Shown here: one piece after another, positions 1 through 7,014 of the stretch
Numbering within the stretch: position 1 is the stretch's first letter
Layout of the letters: every line of letters begins with the position of its first letter
Assembly (NCBI RefSeq): GCF_050433385.1
Contig: NZ_JBNPXI010000036.1
Span: 1 to 30,750 of the forward strand
Direction of reading: 5' to 3'
DNA: 30,750 nt
DNA from: Brassicibacter mesophilus
GTDB taxonomy: Bacteria; Bacillota; Clostridia; Tissierellales; Proteiniboraceae
The notes under the pieces: model-generated
Told to the model about the DNA's origin: nothing
The model's database searches: none
Seen by the model: only the letters and a program-made list of their open reading frames with translations
Made by a program: the position numbers and the translations under genes

Positions 1-131
1 TTAACTCAAATGTATTAACGTTGACGTTAATTCATAAGTTGTTTTAACAGCTTTGCTGTTATTAAACTTGTCTTTTCACTGTTCAGTTTTCAAAGACCAA
101 AACATTTTTTGTCTTCATCATATTGCTGACT
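1..131 (-). other. rRNA operon leader (partial; 16S gene lies beyond the left edge)
   Basis: Read on the minus strand this is the start of a ribosomal RNA transcript. It carries a boxA-like antitermination element at 85-99 (TGGTCTTTGAAAACT, close to the B. subtilis boxA). Two small hairpins follow: 46-60 (AACAGC/GCTGTT) and 15-30 (TTAACG/CGTTAA). No 16S sequence is visible, so the mature rRNA must begin past position 1. The assignment rests on boxA plus the tandem strong promoters just upstream. A tRNA-first operon is possible but less likely. Confidence 0.75.
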
Positions 132-137
132 CTTAAT

Positions 138-166
138 ACTATAGCAAATTAGTCATCAGTTGTCAA
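138..166 (-). promoter_or_regulatory. rRNA operon promoter P2
   Basis: A sigma-A promoter on the minus strand: -35 TTGACA at 166-161, a 17-base spacer, and -10 TATAGT at 143-138. The -35 is perfect and the -10 has one mismatch. The boxA leader begins about 40 bases downstream, as expected of an rrn promoter. Confidence 0.85.
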
Positions 167-215
167 TACCTTTTTTACTGGTATTTTTAACCGTCTTGTG
201 TTAACGACAATATTT

Positions 216-244
216 AATATACCACTTTAGCAACACAATTTCAA
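216..244 (-). promoter_or_regulatory. rRNA operon promoter P1 (upstream of P2)
   Basis: A second sigma-A promoter on the minus strand: -35 TTGAAA at 244-239, a 17-base spacer, and -10 TATATT at 221-216. It lies 78 bp upstream of P2. Tandem promoters are usual for bacterial rRNA operons. Confidence 0.65.
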
Positions 245-265
245 CAGTTATTTTATTCCACAAAA

Positions 266-290
266 TTAGGTGAGTTTTATCACCTCACCC
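266..290 (-). terminator. possible weak terminator after sigB
   Basis: Directly after the sigB stop codon the minus strand can fold AGGTGA/TCACCT around a 6-base loop, followed by AATTTTG. The stem is short and the U-tract poor. It would partly separate the sigB operon from the rRNA promoters; readthrough into rrn is plausible. Confidence 0.35.
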
Positions 291-292
291 AC

Positions 293-1084
293 CTAAATAT
301 ATGTTCTTTGAAGCTCCTTTTTAAATTTCTCAATGATTTTCTTTTCCATTCTAGATACAGTCATTTGAGATATTCCCATCTCTTGTGCTATATCAAATTG
401 TGTTTTCTTATTAAAGTATCTATCATTCAATATTTTCTTTTCTACATCATTAAGTTTTTCTATTGTTTTCATTAAGAAATCATTGTTTTCTATTTTAGTA
501 AAGTACTTATCATCTTCACCTATAAGATCAGATAAATTTATTTCCTTATCATCACCATTGGAATCAAATGCAACATCTAGTGACTGAGGGGTATATACCT
601 TACTTGCTTCCATTGCTTCTAAAACTTCTTCTGAAGTACATTTTAAATATTCTGCAAGCTCATCTACCGTCGGATTCTTCTGAAGCTTCTGACTTAATAT
701 AATTTTAGCATTATTTATCTTTTTTGAAAGTTCTTGAATTCTTCTAGGTACTCTTATAGCCCACCCTTTATCTCGGAAGTATTTCTTTATCTCTCCTATT
801 ATGGTAGGTGTAGCAAAACTCGAAAATTCGTAGCCTTTTGTTATATCAAATCTATCAACTGCATATATCAATCCTATACATGCCACTTGATATATATCAT
901 CATATTCTATTCCTCTATTAGCATATTTTTTAGATAATATCTCAGCAATATAAATATGTCTTTTTATTAATTCATCTCTATATGTTGCATTCTTTGTTTC
1001 TCTATATTTCTTAAACAATTCCTTCACATCTGATTTATTAGTTTCAATAGTGCTTTTTTCTTCATTAGCTACCTGTAATGTCAT
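293..1084 (-). CDS. sigB: RNA polymerase sigma factor SigB (SigB/SigF/SigG subfamily)
   Basis: An alternative sigma-70 factor of 263 residues, the usual length for SigB. Region 2 is intact (KKYANRGIEYDDIYQVACIGL, then the YEFSSFATPTIIGEIKKYFRD stretch that includes the -10 recognition helix). Region 3 follows (VPRRIQELSKKI). A region 4 helix-turn-helix lies near residues 226-255 (QFDIAQEMGISQMTVSR). The ATG overlaps the rsbW stop codon as ATGA, which implies translational coupling. With rsbV and rsbW upstream this is the general-stress module: RsbW holds the sigma factor until unphosphorylated RsbV competes for RsbW. The same order next to gyrA and rRNA genes is known in C. difficile. A sporulation sigma-F identity is less likely because the flanking anti-sigma pair matches RsbV/RsbW and lies next to gyrA. 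Confidence 0.9.
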   Translation of the reverse strand: MTLQVANEEKSTIETNKSDVKELFKKYRETKNATYRDELIKRHIYIAEILSKKYANRGIEYDDIYQVACIGLIYAVDRFDITKGYEFSSFATPTIIGEIKKYFRDKGWAIRVPRRIQELSKKINNAKIILSQKLQKNPTVDELAEYLKCTSEEVLEAMEASKVYTPQSLDVAFDSNGDDKEINLSDLIGEDDKYFTKIENNDFLMKTIEKLNDVEKKILNDRYFNKKTQFDIAQEMGISQMTVSRMEKKIIEKFKKELQRTYI

Positions 1085-1536
1085 TTAGCACCATCCTTTA
1101 TTTTCTTAATCATCCTAATTTCTGTACCTTTTCCTTGATTGCTTATTATTTCAACGTCATCCATAAGTGACTTTATAATAAATATCCCAAGTCCTTTTTC
1201 TTTAAACTCATCTTCCTCTGTTTGCTGTACTTGTTCTGTATCAAATCCTTCACCATTATCTCTAACTACTATAGATAACTTATCTTCATAAATACTAAAT
1301 TCAATATCAAAATTTTCATCTTTCTCTTTTAATCCGTGCTCTAAACTATTTGTGCAAGCCTCAGCTACAGCTACTTTTATATCCTCTATTTCTTCTATAT
1401 CAAAGCCTAATCTACTAGCTATGGCAGAAGTAGTAAGTCTAACTACCCCTACATATTCTGGTCTATTGGGTATGCTAAGGTTAATAAAATCTTTTCTTTC
1501 AGTATTTTGTATACTAAGTTCCTTATTATTCGCCAT
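1081..1536 (-). CDS. rsbW: anti-sigma-B factor RsbW, serine-protein kinase
   Basis: A GHKL-type (HATPase_c) kinase that binds SigB and phosphorylates RsbV. Three boxes are visible: the N-box EACTN (residues 59-63), the G1 box DNGEGFD (93-99) and the G2 box GLGIFI (115-120). The N-terminal PEYVGVVRLTTSAIASRLGF closely follows B. subtilis RsbW. The 151-residue start at 1536 is preferred because AAGGAG lies 11 bases upstream of that ATG. A GTG at 1548 would add 12 residues, but it overlaps this Shine-Dalgarno directly and has no spaced site of its own. The rsbV stop codon lies inside the same Shine-Dalgarno stretch, so rsbV and rsbW are tightly coupled. Confidence 0.9.
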   Translation of the reverse strand: MANNKELSIQNTERKDFINLSIPNRPEYVGVVRLTTSAIASRLGFDIEEIEDIKVAVAEACTNSLEHGLKEKDENFDIEFSIYEDKLSIVVRDNGEGFDTEQVQQTEEDEFKEKGLGIFIIKSLMDDVEIISNQGKGTEIRMIKKIKDGAK

Positions 1537-1544
1537 ATTATCTA

Positions 1545-1862
1545 TCACTCCTTAATCGTAAATACTTTATCAAGACTTGTTAAATCGAATAATTTCTTTA
1601 TGTTTGGCTTTATGTTAGTGATAGTAATTTCATTATTATTTTCCCTTGCTTTCTTCAACACACTTATCAAAACACCTAAACCAGTACTATCAATGTACAC
1701 TAAATTTTCACCGTTTATTATTATATCTACTGCTCTCTCTTCCATTATTTGAAGCAGTGCTTCCTTAAATGCTGGAGAAGTATATATATCAACTTCACCA
1801 ATAGGTTCTACAATCCATGAATTTGTATTATCATCAAACTTTTTAAATACTTCTAATGACAT
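1545..1862 (-). CDS. rsbV: anti-sigma factor antagonist RsbV (STAS domain)
   Basis: A single STAS domain of 105 residues. The conserved DSTGLG motif is at 58-63, so Ser59 is the predicted residue phosphorylated by RsbW. Dephosphorylated RsbV binds RsbW and frees SigB. AAAGGAGG stands 8 bases before the ATG. It is the first gene of rsbV-rsbW-sigB. No phosphatase gene (RsbU, RsbP or RsbZ type) lies in the window, so the input signal must come from elsewhere. Confidence 0.9.
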   Translation of the reverse strand: MSLEVFKKFDDNTNSWIVEPIGEVDIYTSPAFKEALLQIMEERAVDIIINGENLVYIDSTGLGVLISVLKKARENNNEITITNIKPNIKKLFDLTSLDKVFTIKE

Positions 1863-1920
1863 ATTCTTTTCCTCCTTTTACTTCAATAGTGTTGCATGAA
1901 CGTATTTAATACCTATTTAT

Positions 1921-1949
1921 ATAGTATAATATCTTCATATTAATGTAAA
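1921..1949 (-). promoter_or_regulatory. sigma-A promoter of rsbV-rsbW-sigB
   Basis: -35 TTTACA at 1949-1944, a 17-base spacer and -10 TACTAT at 1926-1921 on the minus strand, about 58 bases before the rsbV start. I saw no convincing SigB-type promoter (GTTTAA/GGGTAT), so autoregulation is not supported by sequence here. Confidence 0.65.
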
Positions 1950-1966
1950 CTTTTGTTTCCTATTAT

Positions 1967-2000
1967 ATAAATAAAAAAACAGCGTACAATTAAGTACGCT
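1967..2000 (-). terminator. rho-independent terminator of gyrA
   Basis: The minus strand folds a perfect 7-bp stem AGCGTAC/GTACGCT around a 6-base loop, followed by GTTTTTTTATTT. It lies just past the gyrA stop and separates gyrA from rsbV. Confidence 0.85.
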
Positions 2001-2010
2001 ATTTTCATTA

Positions 2011-4446
2011 TTATTCCTCTTCTACTTCTGCTATTACCTTAGCTACTGATACTACATGATCATCTTTACCAGTTTTCATCAAGGTAACTCCTTGAGTACT
2101 TCTTCCCATTTGTGAAATATCAGAAACCTTAAGTCTAATAATTACTCCTAAAAAGCTGATCATCATAATTTCGTCTTCTTTATCTACTACTTTTGCATTT
2201 ATTAACTTTCCGGTTCTATCTTTAATACTATAGGTTTTAATTCCTTTTCCTCCCCTTGTTTGTACTCTATATTCTTCTAGTGATGTTCTTTTTCCATATC
2301 CATATTCACTAATAACAAGGAGATCTTTCCCATCTTCTACTAAATCCATGCCTACAAGCTTATCATCACCTTTTAAGCTTATAGCTTTAACTCCCATAGC
2401 TGTTCTTCCCATATCTCTTACATCTTTTTCATTAAATCTAATTGACATACCACGTGAGGTTACTAATATTAAATCATTATCTCCACTAGTTCTCTTAACA
2501 CTTATAAGCTCGTCATCTTCCTTAAGACTTATAGCTATAAGTCCATTCTTCCTTATATTTTTAAACTGATCTAGTTTAGTCTTTTTAATAATTCCATTCT
2601 GAGTTACTAAAACAAGATAGTCTTCTGGACTAAAATCTTTTATAGGTATTACAGCAGTAATTTTCTCATCTGGATTGATCTGAAGCAGATTAATTATGGC
2701 CGTACCCTTTGCTTGTCTTTTTGCTTCTGGTATTTCATAAGCTTTTAAGCTATATACCCTACCCTGGCTTGTTAAGAATAGAAGGTTATCATGAGTGGAG
2801 GTAATAAAAAGATGCTCAACAAAGTCTTCTTCTCTTGTTGTAAGACCAGATACACCTCTACCTCCTCTTTTCTGTATCTTATATGTGTCTTCAGGCATCC
2901 TTTTTACATATCCAAAGTGAGTAAGAGTTATAGCTACATTTTCTTCCTGAATCATATCTTCAATGTCTATTTCATCTTCTGAAGCTTTTATTTCAGTTCT
3001 TCTTTCATCACTGTATTTTTCTTTTATCTCTAGTAACTCTTCTTTTACAATTTGATATATAAGTCTTTCATTAGCTAATATCTCTCTGAACTTATTGATT
3101 TGTTTTATAAGCTCTTCGTATTCTTCATCTATTTTTTCTCTTTCTAATCCAGTTAATCTTTGCAGTCTCATATCAAGAATAGCTTGTGCTTGCTTCTCTG
3201 TTAAAGCAAACTCGTTCATTAAACCTTCTTTTGCATCAGCTGTTGTTTTTGATCCTCTAATAAGACTAATTACAGCATCTATATTATCTAGTGCTATTTT
3301 TAAACCTTCTAAAATATGAGCTCTTTCTTCTGCTTTATTTAAATCATATTGTGTCCTTCTTACAATAACCTCTTTTTGATGATCTAAATAATATCTAACT
3401 ACCTGTCTTAAGTTTAGGACCTTAGGCTCATCATTTACTAGCGCAATCATAATTATACTAAACGTATCTTGAAGCTGAGTATGCTTATATAAATTGTTCA
3501 ATACCACATTAGGGTTAGCATCTCTCTTTATCTCTATTACAATTCTCATACCAGTTCTATCTGATTCATCTCTTAAATCAGATATACCTTCTAGTTTCTT
3601 ATCTCTTACAAGATCCGCTATTTTCTCTATCAATCTAGCTTTGTTAACTTGGTAAGGTAGCTCTTTTACTATTATAAATGCTCTTCCTTTGCTGTTGTGT
3701 TCAATAAATGCCTTTGCTCTAACAACCGCTCTCCCTCTACCTGTTCTATATGCTGTTTTTAGACCCTCTCTGCCCATAATAATAGCACCTGTAGGAAAAT
3801 CAGGACCTTTTATGCATGTTAAAAGATCGTCTACCTGTACATCTGGATTATCTATCATCATTATAGTACCATCTATTACTTCTCCTAAGTTATGTGGAGG
3901 TATTGATGTAGCCATACCAACCGCTATACCCGATGATCCATTTACTAAAAGGTTCGGAAATCTACTAGGTAACACCTTAGGTTCATTAAGTGTTTCATCA
4001 AAGTTTAGTCTATAATCTATAGTATCTTTACCAATATCTCTAAGCATTTCAAGAGTTATCTTTGACATTCTGGCTTCTGTATAACGCATAGCAGCAGCGC
4101 CATCACCATCGACAGAACCAAAGTTACCATGTCCATCAACTAGTAGGTATCTAGTTGAAAAATCCTGTGCAAGTCTTACCATAGCATCATAAACTGCTGA
4201 GTCACCATGAGGATGATACTTACCAAGTACGTCCCCGACGATACGTGCAGATTTTCTATGAGGTTTATCTGGCATTAGGCTAAGCTCATTCATAGCATAT
4301 AGTATTCTTCTATGAACAGGCTTTAGTCCATCTCTAACATCTGGTAAAGCTCTACTCACTATTACACTCATAGCATAATCTAAATATGATTTTTTCATTT
4401 CGTCTTCAATATCTATAGGCATAATCCTTTTATCTTCGTTGCTCAT
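2011..4446 (-). CDS. gyrA: DNA gyrase subunit A
   Basis: The breakage-reunion subunit of type II topoisomerase gyrase, which introduces negative supercoils with GyrB. It has 811 residues from the ATG at 4446, which AAGGAGG precedes by 6 bases. A TTG 33 bases further upstream is in frame but has no ribosome binding site. Tyr122 in AAMRYTEARM is the catalytic tyrosine. The quinolone region reads HPHGDSAVYDAM with Ser83 and Asp87, the usual susceptible residues in E. coli numbering. The GyrA box QKRGGRG is at 525-531, opening a complete C-terminal beta-pinwheel with an acidic tail. Unlike the usual gyrB-gyrA pair, it is about 8 kb from gyrB, yet it has its own promoter and terminator. Confidence 0.98.
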   Translation of the reverse strand: MSNEDKRIMPIDIEDEMKKSYLDYAMSVIVSRALPDVRDGLKPVHRRILYAMNELSLMPDKPHRKSARIVGDVLGKYHPHGDSAVYDAMVRLAQDFSTRYLLVDGHGNFGSVDGDGAAAMRYTEARMSKITLEMLRDIGKDTIDYRLNFDETLNEPKVLPSRFPNLLVNGSSGIAVGMATSIPPHNLGEVIDGTIMMIDNPDVQVDDLLTCIKGPDFPTGAIIMGREGLKTAYRTGRGRAVVRAKAFIEHNSKGRAFIIVKELPYQVNKARLIEKIADLVRDKKLEGISDLRDESDRTGMRIVIEIKRDANPNVVLNNLYKHTQLQDTFSIIMIALVNDEPKVLNLRQVVRYYLDHQKEVIVRRTQYDLNKAEERAHILEGLKIALDNIDAVISLIRGSKTTADAKEGLMNEFALTEKQAQAILDMRLQRLTGLEREKIDEEYEELIKQINKFREILANERLIYQIVKEELLEIKEKYSDERRTEIKASEDEIDIEDMIQEENVAITLTHFGYVKRMPEDTYKIQKRGGRGVSGLTTREEDFVEHLFITSTHDNLLFLTSQGRVYSLKAYEIPEAKRQAKGTAIINLLQINPDEKITAVIPIKDFSPEDYLVLVTQNGIIKKTKLDQFKNIRKNGLIAISLKEDDELISVKRTSGDNDLILVTSRGMSIRFNEKDVRDMGRTAMGVKAISLKGDDKLVGMDLVEDGKDLLVISEYGYGKRTSLEEYRVQTRGGKGIKTYSIKDRTGKLINAKVVDKEDEIMMISFLGVIIRLKVSDISQMGRSTQGVTLMKTGKDDHVVSVAKVIAEVEEE

Positions 4447-4499
4447 CAAAATCCTCCTTAAGCTTAAATAATCTCCCAAAAGCTATATCTTACCATTTG

Positions 4500-4528
4500 A
4501 TTATAAACTTTTTACATATAAAAATCAA
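4500..4528 (-). promoter_or_regulatory. promoter of gyrA
   Basis: -35 TTGATT at 4528-4523, a 17-base spacer, and a perfect -10 TATAAT at 4505-4500, about 55 bases before the gyrA start. Having its own promoter fits gyrA being detached from gyrB. Confidence 0.65.
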
Positions 4529-4546
4529 ATTATTGAAATTCAGTAG

Positions 4547-4576
4547 AAAAAAAGAAGGCTTTTGTACACCTTCCTA
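4547..4576 (-). terminator. rho-independent terminator of the Cys-rich protein gene
   Basis: The minus strand folds GAAGG/CCTTC (extended by a G-T and an A-T pair) around a 10-base loop and then runs into seven T residues. It ends transcription from the gene at 4615-5082 before the gyrA promoter. Confidence 0.8.
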
Positions 4577-4614
4577 AAGAATTTCCAAAACATTATATTT
4601 TTATTATAACCTAC

Positions 4615-5082
4615 TTAAAAAATTTTTGACATAATCCCTTGATTTGAAAGTATTATATTCATTACAATCTCACATACATCTCCTGTAACTCTTGTACATC
4701 TTTCAAAATGTTCTTTTGATCCAAATTTATATTCCTTTATGAGTACTCTGCAACATGTACTTTTATATTTTTCTTTAAATCTATTATGAAGCTCTTGTGA
4801 AAGCTTCATTACCTTTTTATTATTTGCACCAGGATTTTTTCTTCCATACACTAGTCCTAAAGCAGTTTGTGCTCCTGTTAAGGCACCACAACTGCAGCCA
4901 GCACCACCCATACCAACTGGAAATCCTGAAGTAAGCCTAACGTATTCCTCAGGCATACCACACTCTAATACTTTGTTTACCGATGCAAGTACTGCTTCAG
5001 AACAAAGATATTCTCCATTTTTATAATAATTTTCTGCCATCTGCTTGGCTTCTTTAATCAATTCCTCATTACTTTTTTTCAT
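4615..5082 (-). CDS. C_GCAxxG_C_C family putative redox protein
   Basis: A small soluble protein of 155 residues with the cysteine pattern of the C_GCAxxG_C_C family: Cys27, then GCSCGALTG (Cys63, Cys65), a CC pair at 110-111, and later Cys129 and Cys137. Family members are thought to bind metal or to be redox active; no reaction is established. GGAGGT precedes the ATG by 7 bases. It follows the ABC permease genes by 37 bp and ends at its own terminator, so it may be the last gene of the importer operon. That would place a redox protein beside a peptide or metal importer, but a functional link is only inference. Confidence 0.85.
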   Translation of the reverse strand: MKKSNEELIKEAKQMAENYYKNGEYLCSEAVLASVNKVLECGMPEEYVRLTSGFPVGMGGAGCSCGALTGAQTALGLVYGRKNPGANNKKVMKLSQELHNRFKEKYKSTCCRVLIKEYKFGSKEHFERCTRVTGDVCEIVMNIILSNQGIMSKIF

Positions 5083-5119
5083 CTAATTTACCTCCATAGA
5101 TTATATTAATTTGTAGCTA

Positions 5120-5962
5120 TCAAATATCTTCCATAGGATTAGACGCTGCTCTTAATATATCTCCAAGAACATTAAAGCTTAAAACAGTCAGTAATATAAA
5201 TAGCCCTGGAAAAATAGCTAAATATGGTGCATCAGACATAAATGATTGTGCATCCTTGAGCATACTACCCCATGATGAAAATGGTTGCTGTATTCCCAGT
5301 CCTAAAAAACTTAAAGAGGATTCTGTTAATATAGCTGTGGCAATGTTTATGGTTGATGCCACTATAACAGTAGACATGACATTTGGTATAATATGTTTAA
5401 ACAATATCCAAAATGGTCCAGAACCTAATGTTTTTGAGCAAAGAACAAATTCTCTTTCTTTTAATGTCAATGTCTCAGACCTTACTATTCTCGCTATTCC
5501 CATCCATCCGAATAATCCAATTATAAGAACTATACTCATTATTCCAGGTTTTAAATATGCATTTACTATCAATATCAAGAAAAAACTTGGTATTGACATT
5601 AAAATATCTATAAATCTCATTATAATACTATCAACTACTCCACCAAAATATCCGCTAATAGTACCTACTAAAGTCCCAATAACTATTGATACTATCATGG
5701 ACATGAATCCAACTGCTAGTGATATTCTTCCACCATAAAGTGCTCTAGTAAAATAATCTCTTCCTAGACTATCTGTACCAAATACATTCTTAAGATTAGG
5801 CTTTGACAGTTTGTTTACTATATCAATCTTAGTTGGATCATATGGGGACAGAGGCGCTAGTAAGGCTGCTATTATAAACACTATTATAATACCGATATAT
5901 ATTTTTGCTAGTTTGTTTTTCTTTAATTGGATTTTTATGCTCTCTATAATTCTTCCATTCAT
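5120..5962 (-). CDS. ABC transporter permease, DppC/OppC type
   Basis: A membrane permease of an oligopeptide/dipeptide/nickel-type importer. The N-terminal OppC_N segment has one membrane helix ending in PLSPYDP. GTDSLGRDYFTRALYGGRISL follows, then a BPD_transp_1 core of about five helices. The ATPase-coupling EAA loop reads EREFVLCSKTLGSGPFWILFKHIIPN. I take the ATG at 5962 (280 residues) because GAGGTG stands 6 bases before it; a GTG three codons upstream overlaps that site. It begins 10 bases after the upstream permease gene and is co-transcribed with it. Substrate cannot be read from the sequence. Confidence 0.9.
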   Translation of the reverse strand: MNGRIIESIKIQLKKNKLAKIYIGIIIVFIIAALLAPLSPYDPTKIDIVNKLSKPNLKNVFGTDSLGRDYFTRALYGGRISLAVGFMSMIVSIVIGTLVGTISGYFGGVVDSIIMRFIDILMSIPSFFLILIVNAYLKPGIMSIVLIIGLFGWMGIARIVRSETLTLKEREFVLCSKTLGSGPFWILFKHIIPNVMSTVIVASTINIATAILTESSLSFLGLGIQQPFSSWGSMLKDAQSFMSDAPYLAIFPGLFILLTVLSFNVLGDILRAASNPMEDI

Positions 5963-5972
5963 CTGTATCACC

Positions 5973-6917
5973 TCAATACTTTATTCGTGGATCGACAAAA
6001 TAGTATGCTATATCTGCTAATAGATTTCCAATTACAAGCATAATGGAAGATATCATAGTAATAGCCATTATTACTGGATAATCAAAACTATATATAGCTG
6101 ATATACCTAATCTGCCCATCCCCGGCCATCCAAAAATAGTTTCTGTTATAAAAGCACCAGATACTAGATTAGGTAGTGACATACCTAATATTGTGATAAC
6201 AGGAAGAATAGAATTCTTAAGAACATGTCCATATAGTACTACATTCTTGCTCATCCCTTTTGAATATGCAGTAGCTACATAGCTTTCTTTTAGCTGGTTT
6301 ATTACACTTGATCTAATATACCTAGTCAAAATAGCTATATTTGAAAAGCTTAAAACTATACTAGGCATTATACCATGCTTTATAACATCTAGCACTGATT
6401 TAACACCAACAGTACGCATACCTATGCTTGGCAACAATCCTAGCTTAGCAGTAAAAATATATATTAGTATCATCGCAAACCAAAAACTTGGTATTGATAT
6501 TCCGACATAGGATGTATTACTTATAAGTCTGTCTATGAATCTATTCTTATAGACCGCTGATATTACACCTAGTGGTATAGATAATATAACAGATATAAGC
6601 ATAGATATACCCATGAGCCCTAGCGTGGCAGGGATTCTTTCCATTATCTGCTTTAGTACAGGTCTGTAATTAATATATGAATACCCAAAGTTCCCTTTTA
6701 AGATGTTTTTCAACCAATAAAAATATTGAACTAAGATTGGTTTGTCTAAACCAAGATTTTTTCTTATTCTTAATACATCATTCTCACTCATTTTTGGAGT
6801 AACAAAAGCTTGTACAGGATCACCAGGAGCAAGATTGACTAGAAAAAATGAGATAATAGAAATAAAGATAAGGATTGGTATGGCTTGTATTATTCTTTTT
6901 ATTATAATCTTACTCAT
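5973..6917 (-). CDS. ABC transporter permease, DppB/OppB type
   Basis: The partner permease of the DppC-type protein, 314 residues from the ATG at 6917 (AGGTG 5 bases upstream). It has an N-terminal helix, the conserved NLAPGDPV motif and a six-helix fold. The EAA coupling loop is SYVATAYSKGMSKNVVLYGHVLKNSILPV, and the C-terminal VDPRIKY is typical of DppB. It follows the binding-protein gene with a long palindrome between them. No DppD/DppF ATPases are nearby, so the importer must borrow them or have them encoded elsewhere. Confidence 0.9.
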   Translation of the reverse strand: MSKIIIKRIIQAIPILIFISIISFFLVNLAPGDPVQAFVTPKMSENDVLRIRKNLGLDKPILVQYFYWLKNILKGNFGYSYINYRPVLKQIMERIPATLGLMGISMLISVILSIPLGVISAVYKNRFIDRLISNTSYVGISIPSFWFAMILIYIFTAKLGLLPSIGMRTVGVKSVLDVIKHGIMPSIVLSFSNIAILTRYIRSSVINQLKESYVATAYSKGMSKNVVLYGHVLKNSILPVITILGMSLPNLVSGAFITETIFGWPGMGRLGISAIYSFDYPVIMAITMISSIMLVIGNLLADIAYYFVDPRIKY

Positions 6918-6948
6918 CAAAACACCTCAAATTTATTTTAATAATACA

Positions 6949-6982
6949 CAAAAGTAAACTAGAGTACTCTAGTTTACTTTTG
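6949..6982 (-). terminator. 34-base perfect palindrome between binding protein and permease genes
   Basis: Positions 6949-6982 form a perfect inverted repeat (17-bp arms). On the minus strand it is followed by TGTGTATTATT, a weak U-tract. It lies 32 bases after the binding-protein stop and before the dppB-type gene. Such hairpins often stop most transcripts, or protect the 3' end of the binding-protein mRNA, giving more binding protein than permease. Partial terminator or stabiliser is my reading. Confidence 0.65.
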
Positions 6983-7014
6983 CTTTTAAATATATACTTT
7001 TCATTACGTACAGA

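Noticed and set aside
1537..1548. GTG start adding 12 residues to RsbW
   Set aside because: It overlaps the AAGGAG site directly; the ATG at 1536 has a usable spacing and gives the family-like N-terminus.
1863..2010. SigB-dependent promoter before rsbV
   Set aside because: No GTTTAA/GGGTAT pair with 12-15 spacing; a sigma-A promoter explains the region better.
4447..4479. TTG start adding 11 residues to GyrA
   Set aside because: No ribosome site; AAGGAGG stands 6 bases before the ATG at 4446, whose numbering also matches E. coli Tyr122 and Ser83.
5256..5738. 160-codon plus-strand ORF opposite the DppC-type permease
   Set aside because: Shadow frame of a clear transporter gene; the translation has no family character and no ribosome site was evident.
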